Both the position numbers and the translations under genes were made by a program. Source: Tomocerus qinae (taxonomy: Eukaryota; Arthropoda; Collembola; Entomobryomorpha; Tomoceridae). Taken from it: a DNA stretch of 64,000 nt. Where the stretch lies: assembly GCA_020055645.1 (NCBI GenBank), contig CM034547.1, forward strand, positions 57,848,909 to 57,912,908. Reading direction: 5' to 3'. The notes under the pieces were generated by a model. That model did no database searches and had not been told where the DNA came from. It saw only the letters and a list, made by a program, of their open reading frames with translations. Of this stretch, positions 1 to 10,100 are shown one piece after another; position 1 is the stretch's first letter; every line of letters starts with the position of its first letter.

Positions 1-71
1 TTGGTCGGCAATTTATGTTTACGACAAAAGATTATTAACATAAATACTAACTAAATTTAACATTTAATTAC

Positions 72-733
72 CTCAGGAACTTTTAATAGCCAATTTAGTC
101 CGAATTGTTTTTTCTTGTCACAGAGATTTTTCATGAATGCTATATCTGATTTATCCACTGGTGCATCAAATGCTTTGCGGAATTTCTGGTTCCATAATTC
201 TTGAATTGGTTTGGATAGATCCAAGCTTTTACCAGGACGATTCCAATTCGATGTAAAATCTGTTCTTGACAGCATTTTTTGACTAAATAGCATCAATGCT
301 ATCATATGTGAGCAAATGGACTTCCCTCTGGGGCAGCTACATTGTGCATCTAAAAGTCCAGTTTTTCCATCATAAGTAATCTATTTAAATAAATAAAAAC
401 AGCTATATTTTTAAGTATGCATCTTTAACGGCTTCACACACAAGATTATATATTAAGTGAAAAAAATTGAATAGTTCAAACCTGAACGGAATATGAAACT
501 TCAATTTTCATCGAATGTTTTGTTTTAACTTTTCCAAAACTAGGATCCACATAGCCGGAAATACTAGTCTTATCATGGACAAACTTTCTTACATGATCTG
601 AATTGATATGGTCCTCTCCTTTTTTCATCAACTTTTGCGTCTGAGATGTTTGATCACCACTATTTTTACCATATAACTGCTCTAGTTTATGTGAAATAAA
701 GGATAAAATATTTGAAAAGGCAAAAGGGTCCAT
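72..733 (-). CDS. SWIM zinc-finger protein, partial (two internal exons, 3' part off the window)
   Basis: Two minus-strand exons, 482..733 (possibly extending to 753 at an upstream AG) and 72..380, joined by an intron with GT (476-481) and AG (381-382) ends; the join is in phase and exon 72..380 is exactly 103 codons. Across and just after the join the protein shows a SWIM-type zinc-binding pattern, C-x-C followed by a C-x-H a few residues later (reading CSCPRGKSICSH). SWIM domains are predicted to bind DNA or protein and occur in MULE transposases, MEKK1-type proteins and uncharacterised animal proteins, some with YqaJ-like nuclease domains. After the SWIM motif comes a charged segment, then a donor GTAATT at 66-71, so the gene continues beyond the left edge. 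The start is uncertain: the first ATG of exon 1 is at 733. I do not recognise the gene; it could be a host gene or a domesticated transposon protein. Confidence 0.6.
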
Positions 734-972
734 TGCATTCAAAATAACAATGACTAAATTTTGAAAAATACAAAAAAATTGTTATTAAGATGCTACATTT
801 CATGAATTTATTATATGAAGTACATGAATGCAGCTAAACTCTACGCCCCGGCGTGGGTTTTCCACTCACATTCGCGCCGCGCATGCGTACAAACTTGGAG
901 GGTCCCTATAAGCTTTTCCATCATGTACCTTACTTTATCCTTGAAGGTATTTTTTATTCATTGGTCGGTTGC

Positions 973-1062
973 AAAGTAGAGCCCCGAGACGCGGGAATAT
1001 GAATATCTGCAATGCTTAAGCACCACAAATATTCATATTCCCGCGTCTGCGGGCCCTACTTT
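973..1062. repeat. Short palindrome with ~34 bp arms
   Basis: Arms 973-1006 and 1029-1062 are near-perfect inverted copies around a 22 bp loop; the arms contain a GC-rich stretch and GGGAATATGAATAT. It could be a small MITE or MITE end. Its right arm lies at the start of an 89-codon open frame (1012-1281) that shows no protein family. Confidence 0.75.
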
Positions 1063-1541
1063 AACCTCATGGTTAATTCTTTCAAGGATAAAACAAAGTG
1101 TCTCACAAATCAAACGATAAAATTATGTGCTGAGTGTCTCCTCTATTCTTACTATTTACTATCTCTATTTGTAGGAATGATTGGGATTCTCCGTCCTCAG
1201 TACAAATATTTCATGCTGCTGGTTGGTATGGTACCTATCCGCATTACTTCATACTTCGTAGATGAGCGTGTATGTGAGTAGATTTATAGGGAAAATACGC
1301 AAAACTACATCCTATTTTATACATCCTACTTTTCTTTATCTTTACAAATACTTTTTACAAATACATCCTACTTTTCTTTGCGTAGAGTGGAGTGAGTACT
1401 CAACCAGGACTGGTGGATATAGTTCGCGCTGACGAAAATTGAAAAAATTCTCTATAAATTCACACTGGCCAATGGCCATTTACACTTATTCGAATCTACT
1501 ACGCAAATACTAAAAAAAATATTATTCGCAAATACTAATTT
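1063..1541. other. Unique AT-rich DNA, nothing recognised
   Basis: No exon, RNA gene or clear repeat is seen. The open frame that ends at 1281 looks like chance. Confidence 0.5.
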
Positions 1542-1752
1542 CCGAATAATTATGGAATTTCCAAATAAATTATAGAATTTCCGAATAAATTATGGAATTT
1601 CCGAATAAATTATAGAATTTCCAAATAAATTATAGAATTTCCGAATAAATTATAGAATTTCCGAGTAAATTATAGAATTTCTGAATAAATTATAGAATTT
1701 CTGAATAAATTATAAAATTTCCGAAGAAATTATAGAATTTCCGAATAAATTC
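1542..1752. repeat. 20 bp minisatellite, ~10.5 copies
   Basis: Head-to-tail copies of CCGAATAAATTATAGAATTT with one or two changes per copy, in register every 20 bases from 1561 to 1760. A single inverted unit lies at about 1798-1818. Confidence 0.95.
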
Positions 1753-2162
1753 TTTTCTTACATAATGGAAAATATTGTAGGTAAATAAATAAAATAAATT
1801 CCATAATTTATTCGGAAATGTAATGTAATTGAAAATTCTTTATGCAGTGACTTGCAATATTGATTGTATAACCGAAAAATCTACAATAACTAAACCTTTC
1901 AATATGTCTACTGTCTATTTTGTGTGTCAACATAATAGTAGTTGTATCAACAGTTGCATGCTCCTTACAGCAAGTAATTAAAATGATATATTCTATTATT
2001 ATTGTTTTCATAGTTTGAAAGTTAATCCAATAGCCAAATAACATGATTATAACTTTTATTATTCATAGAGTGGAGTAGTATCATAATATGATATGATAAG
2101 TGTAGCTTAGGATGGTGGTAGTAATATGATATGCTAAAAGGTACTGTAGAAATTATCAATAC

Positions 2163-2315
2163 GCGACCTTTTCAAATAATAACCGCAGTCAAACTCGCTT
2201 CTGATTGGTGGATACATTTTTAAAATTGACCAATCAGAAGGCAGGATTCCATGACAAAAATTTTATATGATTTTCATAAATCATTCCCAGGGGAAATATT
2301 TATTTCAACACTGAA
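2163..2315. repeat. Partial copy of the CCAAT-bearing foldback family
   Basis: This stretch matches the arm of the foldback at 3163-3947: a TTCTGATTGGT / GACCAATCAGAAG pair about 30 bp apart, then a conserved TTTTATATGATTTTCATAAA, then CCCAGGGGAAATATTTAT. Only one arm is present. Two further CCAATCAGAAGGC motifs lie at about 2800-2850. The remainder of 1753-3162 shows nothing recognised. Confidence 0.8.
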
Positions 2316-3162
2316 CTTTGACAGAGAATACTTATCTTTCCGCCAGAGGGAGAGCCGATGGCTTAACAGTTTACACGATACTTATTCGTTGGAACTTTGA
2401 ACTACAGACGTGTGATAGGAAACAACAGACTAACACTTTTAGCATCAAAGAGTTGAATACACTGTATTCATCTCTTTGATAGACTATTTACAAACTAAAT
2501 TAATGGCTGAACAGAGCAACTGCTTGCATAGATGCATGTGTTACAGATTTTAATATTTGAATACACTTCACTATTATAAGTAGTCTGAACAAATATAATC
2601 ATAACATTTTGTATCAATATATACATTTCTCATCCTCATTGCTCAATATCATATTCCAGAATGAAGGTCTACTTGAAATGAAAACTATTAGGCAATAAAA
2701 TAGATGATTCATGATATGACTGCATTGTAGCTTGCAACAATTCAAAATTTGCTAAAATGTCCCCATTTGGGTAATCTATAGAATTTTCGTCATAGAAATA
2801 GCCAATCAGAAGGCTGGATTTCAAAAAATTTCAGCCAATCAGAAGGCTTATCGCCGTACCACAGGGCAACCATAGGTCTGATGTTGGCTGATTCTAACAG
2901 CATTTGTTATAATAACCATGGATAATTTGCTCCTTGAGAAGGAGCAAAACCGACCCGATTTTTTAAAGCTAAACTGTCTAGACCTATTTGCCTAAGGCAA
3001 ATAACAGGTTTAGTACTAGACAACCGGAAAATAGGACTATTAAATTACTAATTTTGCATAAAATTCAAAATCTCCTCACCTGGGGCAACGCATTTGTTTT
3101 ATTTACGAATGATCCTTTGCGGAGGAAGTGAAAAGGAAGTGACACTTTATCTGGGGTTTACT

Positions 3163-3947
3163 GTCCAAACCATCCCATGGCGATAAATTTCAAATCGAAA
3201 CGGAAATATCTCTGGCTTCTGATTGGTCGATGCATTTTTGAAATTGACCAATCAGAGCATAGCATTTCATTTCAAATTTTATATGATTTTCATAAAGCAT
3301 TCCCAGGGGAAATATTTATTGAAATACTGAATTTAGCATTACAGCATTGTGACTTGTGATATGAAGACACTAACTTTTTTAGCATGTATGAATACCATCA
3401 TAAATCGTATAGATACACTGTATTGTATGTAAATTATGTAAATAAAACACGCTATTGGATTAACTATAAACTGTGAGAACGTTACAATAGAGTAGACTAT
3501 TGCTATAGTGTCAATCATTGATCCTTTCAACAAAGCTAGTCTAGTCTATTTATGGTGTTTTTATTACAATTCGAAAGCTAATGTATTATTTCATAGGATT
3601 GAGTACGCAATGCAATTGTATTAAAGCTTACAGGATGAGGATGATGTTATGCTAAAGTGTAAATCTGCATTTTTTTAAAAATTTACGATGGTGGTGATGG
3701 TATTCATACATGCATGCTAAAAAAGTTAGTCCGCATGTCTTTATAATATATCACAAGTCGCAATTCTGTAATGCTAAATTCAGTATTTCAATAAATATTT
3801 CCCCTGTGAATGCTTTATGAAAATCATATAAAATTTGAAATGAAATGCTGTGCTCTGATTGGTCAATGTCAAAAATGCATCGACCAATCAGAAGCCAGAG
3901 ATATTTCCGTTTCGATTTGAAAATTATCGCCATGGGATGATTTGGAC
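3163..3947. repeat. Long foldback element with ~240 bp inverted arms
   Basis: The left arm from 3163 (GTCCAAACCATCCCATGG) and the right arm ending 3947 (CCATGGGATGATTTGGAC) are inverted copies over roughly 240 bp, with a ~300 bp centre. Both arms give the same 60-codon open frame, which is a by-product of the symmetry. No transposase is present and no exact target duplication is seen. A related, diverged element is at 33816-34884. Confidence 0.9.
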
Positions 3948-3976
3948 ATTAACAAGTAACAAATTTATTTTAAATA

Positions 3977-4070
3977 GTGACGGGAGGTAACGGATCTTAG
4001 GGTATTTTATTAAGTTTGGAGGAAACCGAGGAAGAAACGAGATCCCGCTGCCTAAATTCAGCCTTCTTTC
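3977..4070. repeat. Half copy of the MITE found whole at 56607-56997
   Basis: The segment runs from GTGACGGGAGG to CCCGCTGCCTAAATTCAGCC, matching the right half of the 56.6 kb element. It ends just before the first exon of the RING-finger gene, so it may lie in that gene's promoter, 5' UTR or upstream intron. Confidence 0.6.
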
Positions 4071-4131
4071 AAATCAAATAGAGGCTAAAGTCTGCATTCA
4101 GCGTTTGGAATTCGAAATTCTAAAAGCGTCT

Positions 4132-7100
4132 ATGGAAGCCCTGAAATCACACCTTCGGGATAAGATGATTGTGACGGAGTTGTCAACAAGATACACCTGT
4201 CGAATCTGCAATGAGATTCTCATTAATGTTAGAACCTTAAAGCACAAATTAAAATAAATCATATATATTATAATATTCATATGTATAATTACTTAGCTCA
4301 TTATAGTTACTCAGTTAACCTTATCCATCTATGTCATCCAGCCAACATTATAATATACTGAGTGAGGGGGCACCAGACCAGGGTATGTGCCACCCCCGAA
4401 AGCGAGAAAATTTTTTTGTCTAAAGTCGCTAAATTTTCGCAATGGTTCCCCCCTTCCGAAATGTTTTTCTGGCTGCGGCAAGACTAAAGATAAACTATGT
4501 AACTTTTTAATACTTTTTAGACTATGGTGACAAATTGCAGCCACAGATTTTGCAGATATTGTGCAAAACTGTCTTTACATAATTGCCCTAATTGTCTGGA
4601 ATGCTCTGAACCCCTGCTGTCGGTAAAACTTGATGAAAGCACAGATAGAAAAATCGATTCCATTTTTCGACGGTGTTCTGAAACGCTACAGCAGAAAAGG
4701 AAGGAAATAGTTGACATCAGAACTGCTAGTGAAAAGGAAATGAAAGAGCGATTCAATATTGATTTCACTGAAGAACAATGCCAAACCCTTTCAAGCAACG
4801 TAAATACGAATAAGATAATTAGAGGAAGTGATTACTACAATACATTTGCAAGAAATTCAAAGATTTTGGAGAATAAGCTCTTCAAAACATATGACAAGCT
4901 TTTAAGCCAAATATCTCCAAGCAAAGGCATTCATCACCTCAACTCTCAGCCAACAGGTCCGAAAGGCGATCATTGTTCCGATGAAGATCAAGCAAAAATT
5001 GAACATGTTGCAAAAATGGCAGCCAAAACAGCAGCAGAAGCTTTCCAAAATCTTTCCCATGCTGACGACCTTTTACAAGAAGCTGATGATGTTCTAGGAA
5101 TAATTGAGTTTTTGAAAACATATTCGATGGATAATATTGCTAAAGACGCAGAGTCATTTAAAACAGATTTCAAAACTTTCGAAGACCAAATGGACTTAGA
5201 AGTTAACAAAGGATACGAAAACATACAACAAATTTTGAGCTCAATTTCTTCAAAAAAAGCACAGACAAAAACTAAGCAGGGAAATGGTGATACAGTGGAA
5301 TCTTCAATTTCAGCTCGAGCTATAAAAACTGGAAATGAATATTCCAACATGGACGAAATTGAATTCACAGCGCACATGAAAAAGTGTAAGGAAGCCTTAA
5401 AGAGAATCCGCAATGAAAATATGAATGCAGGATCCAACGATAATTCGTGTGTATCAAATGCTTCTCCAAATAATAAGGTCAGTTATTTTATTTATCTCTG
5501 GGCCCAAGGCCGTATTGAGGGGGGCAAATGCCGCCCCCCCCCCGAAATCCAAGAAAAAGGGAATTTAAAAAAAAAAATTTGACAACATGAACATGACCAC
5601 AATCAAATCCTCCAACATGACCACCCAGGAGGTCAAAATGGTCAAATCCTCCAACATGACCACCCAGGAGGTCAAAATGGTCAAATCCTCCAACATGACC
5701 ACCCAGGAGGTCAAAATGGTCAAATCCTCCAACATGACCACCCAGGAGGTCAAAATGGTCAAATCCTCCAACATGACCACCCAAGTAGTCAAAACCTCTA
5801 ACGTTACAATCAAGTGGTAAAAATGGTCAGAACCTACAAATGACCACCCAAGTGGTCAAAATAGTCAAAACCTCTAATATGACCACCCAAGTGGCCTTCT
5901 GGAGGTTGTGACCATTTTGAACACTTGGTTAGTCATGTTGGAGGTTTTCACCATTTTGACCACTTGGGTGATCATATTGTAGGTTTTGACCATTTTGGCC
6001 ACTTGGGTGGTCATATTAGAGGTTTTGACCATTTTGACCACTTGGGTGGTCATTTGTAGGTTTTGAACATTTTGACCACTTGGGTTGTCATATTAGAGGT
6101 TTTGACCTCTTGGGTGTTGGAATTGAGAGTTTTCGGGCATTTTCGGATTTTTGGGTGTAGGGGGTTCGGATGTCGAGATTTTTGGGTCTGGAGCATTCGG
6201 CTTTCGGGTCTGGAGTATTCGGTTTTCGGGTCTGGCGTATTCGGTTTTCGGGTCTACCGCATTCGACGCATGTAATTAATGAAAAAAACATTATCTTATG
6301 AAAAAAATTTTTGTCTCTATTTTTTTCAATTAAGTTATTAATTAAAAAGCCTTTGCAACCTGAAAAATTTCATGATTTTAATGTAAATGGCCAAATTAAA
6401 TTTTCCCGCACATGAAATAATGGGATCCTTAAGTTAAGGGTGATTATTAGCGGGGGTGCGGGTAATGTGCATGTGAGTGAGCATAAACTTTGTAACGTTA
6501 CCTAAGTGTGGTAAATTCCAACAAATTTCAATATTTAATAACAAAGCAGTTCATGCTTTCTGTATGCAAACATTTCCGGTTCGCTTAGGATTCCTATTAT
6601 TATTTCATGCTCGGGAAAATTTAAAATTTGGCCATTTACATTGTTGAAATGGCCATTTACATTGTTGAAATGGCCATTTACATTGTTGAAATGGCCATTT
6701 ACATTGTTGAAATGGCCATTTACATTGTTGAAATGGCCATTTACATTGTTGAAATGGCCATTTACATTGTTGAAATGGCCATTTACATTGTTGAAATGGC
6801 CATTTACATTGTTGAATACAAATCAATACACTTGCCAAGTACCTCCTTCCTGTCCGGAGATACGGACAGTTTCTAAAACCAAGTCCCTACACCCATCATT
6901 GTAAAATCTCTACCTCCGACGCCGACCCACTAAATGAGAAACCATGTAAAGTCCAATTAGAAAAAGCTATTCGTCTGAACTACTTTCTCCTCATCGTACA
7001 ATATTGCCCCCGAAATACACACTAGCTTTCTTTATAACACCGCCTGCGCCTAGGTCCTGTGACCGGCTACGGCTAGTCAAAAAATAATCCAAATCTGGAT

Positions 7101-10100
7101 TAATCGATAAGATACATTGAATACATCCCATACGGAAATATAGCTATGGCTACACAGGTACTAAGCAACTGTGGAATACGCGTTAGATAGAACATGTGGA
7201 AACTAGTGTTTATGGGACATTTGTTGTATAATAAAACATGTTTTTTTAAACATGTTAAAACAGATAAAAACGAGTACAGCTATATCAATCCTATTACACT
7301 ACTTAATACATGTAATATGCCATCAATTAATATTGATCCTTAAACTGTTCCAGAAAATTTAAAATTAATGAAAAACAAAGATGCTCTGAAAAAATTATCA
7401 TCATATAGACATTTATTACCACAATAGCAGCTAATAAAACAGACTGATACACACAATATGCCAATGATACTATCATATGTTTTATGACCCCAAATAAAAT
7501 GATTGCAAATAGACTAGCAGACAAAATACTGAAAACTAGCCGTATTTTAGACATTACTAAGTATGAAAATATAGCTATTCAATTCATAAACTAAAAACAA
7601 ATTATGATTTATGATAGATTTGCTGGTAATCAATATTTTCCCTCATTAAATTTGATGACGTCGATATTCAAACTATATTTCTGGGTCTTCCATTTAGCCA
7701 ATTCCCTCTGGTGTCTTCGTTTTAAGAAAATGCTAATCATAAATCGTACTGTCCGCTGTTCTTCTGTGCAAAAAAACAGGGATAGAGTGTCACTCAATGG
7801 TTTACTTGCGAAAGTTTCTAAAGATAATAAAAGATGTAGCAATTAGGTTTTTGATAATAAATGTTTATCGCTTTTATAGTACTTAAGTACAACAATCTTA
7901 CTATATCAATCAAAGGACCAGGAACAACAGGCCTTTTTTTCCCTTTGGTTTGATAGTCTAAATTTCCCCTGAATGCTACGAATAAAGGAATTGTTGCTTT
8001 CTGAACCCAGAAATGTTGACTTGCTTTAATAATACTTTAACCATCTTCAACTTCAATTATCTAAAATTAAATCAAAACGATTTGATTAATACAATAAACG
8101 AAAAGTACAATAAACTACAATTCGTTAGTTGTAATTCTGATAATAATAATATGGTTACCTGCAATGCTACATATCTTGTAACCTGGTGCTGCATAGATTT
8201 TATTTAAAACCATCAATTTCTCCAAACGGTCCATCTGTTTTTTTCAACTCGTCTTAAAAACCTAAAGTCACCTCCTTTTTGACGTTGGCGAAATTGACGC
8301 TTCTTTCTACAACATTTAAAACCAAACATTTATTTTACTTTTACATTGCGAATGACGGCCATCATTAAATATAAAACCGATCTTTGGATATCACTTACAG
8401 TTGGTTTATTATTTCGTTGAGCTTTTGTTTGCAGTATATTTCAATCCAGCATTATTTAGTAGTTAGACTTTTATCATCAACGGTGAAAGACTATGAACTG
8501 AGGATGAAGGCCATTTCTCACAAAGCTCTGTTCCATGAGAAGTTTCGAGCTCTTAATTGGGCTAGTTGATTCTGTCTCGTCAGTAGATTTTTCAGGAAAC
8601 TGCCAATTATAAATTCAATGAAAGCTTTTTCTAAAAACTACTTACAAAACTTCAATAGTATAGTGCTTTAATTAATAAATTATCATTAATACCTTTAATA
8701 TACAATACTCCTTAGCAAAATAAACACGTCCTCGTATAGATTTGGACCAAAATCCATACTGAGATTTTGATATTCGATGGCACCGACAAGATAAACGCAG
8801 TATTCCAAACCTTGGAATTTGCAAGACCCCATCTCAATCGCTAACTGATTAGATATTGGGAGGACATGACATGGAATTTTGAATGATGTCTATCGTCCGC
8901 TTAGCTTTATGTTAAACAACTTTTAGTAGTGACAGTTTCCATGACAGGAAAGGACCATTATCCAATAATGTCTACTATTAAATTGCCATATTCCCTTTTA
9001 GAGCTTCATTATAGGAATGCTGTAAAAATTTGGAGATTTTTTAGTCAACTTAATTGAATACAGTTGTTTGATGATACAGCAGTTATTCGATGAGAACTAA
9101 AATATTACATACTTTTATTAAATATAACTGATGCCAAGTAAGGATAAGGTGGTACTTGATGTAAAACTGACCAGTAACCTAGAAGCAACTAAATAAAAAT
9201 GTTTTAAGCTATTCCGGATCACTGGTTCAGAAAATATTAGTAACTATTTAAATAATTTCAAATGAAATAGTACCTAACAATCACATTTTTACTTATAAAA
9301 AATTGATGCCAAACTGTTGTAAGATAAAGCTTGATGTCAAACTGATCAGTGACATTGTAGTCACTGAATAAATTTAATTTTAGCAATTCCGGATCATTAG
9401 ACCATCATTGGTTGGTGGTTTTTATATGATGGGAATCCTGTTTATGCATGCCTTTCATTGACCAAAATTGTATGCCAACTTGGGGTAAGGTGAAACTTGG
9501 TGACAAACTGATCATTAACATTCTAGCCACTGAATAAGCATGGTTGGAACAATTTCGGATCACTGACTAATTAGTTTCAGCAGTTTTTCATATGATGGGC
9601 ATCCTTTTATCACATGCCTTTTATTGACTAAAATTGTATGCCAACTTGTGGTAAAGTGAAACTTGGATGCAAACTGTTTATTAACATTCTAATCACTGAA
9701 TAAGTATATTTGGAGCAATTTCGGATCACTGGCTATTCAATTATCGACAGTATTTCATATGATTGGTACCCTGTTATCAAATGCCTTTCATTGACTAAAA
9801 TCGTATGCCAGCTTGGGATACGGTAAAGCTTGGTGGCAAACTGATTACTAACTTTTAAGTCACTGAAAAAGTATAGTTGGAGCAATTCCGAACCACTGGC
9901 TAATCAGTTTTCGACAGTTTTTCATATAACGGGCACGTGTTATCACATGCTATTACATTAAATAAACACTTATGCCAACTCGGGGTAAGGTGAAATTTGG
10001 TGGCAAACTGATCAGTGACATTGCAGTCACTGAATAAGTATAGTTTTAGCAATTCCGGATCACTGGCTAATCAGTTGTCGACAGTTTTTCATATAATTGG

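Noticed and set aside
3177-3933. Two nearly identical 60-codon proteins in opposite orientation
   Set aside because: They are the two arms of a foldback element translated in mirror frames.
5488-5820. Repeat-rich open frames on both strands
   Set aside because: By-products of the 39 bp minisatellite, whose period is a multiple of 3.
6605-6904. Three open frames of 77-87 codons with seven-residue repeats
   Set aside because: They are translations of the 21 bp minisatellite in several frames; period 21 keeps any frame open.
7327-7554. Hydrophobic 75-codon minus frame as a small membrane protein
   Set aside because: AT-rich DNA readily gives such frames; there is no homologue, splice signal or conservation to support it.
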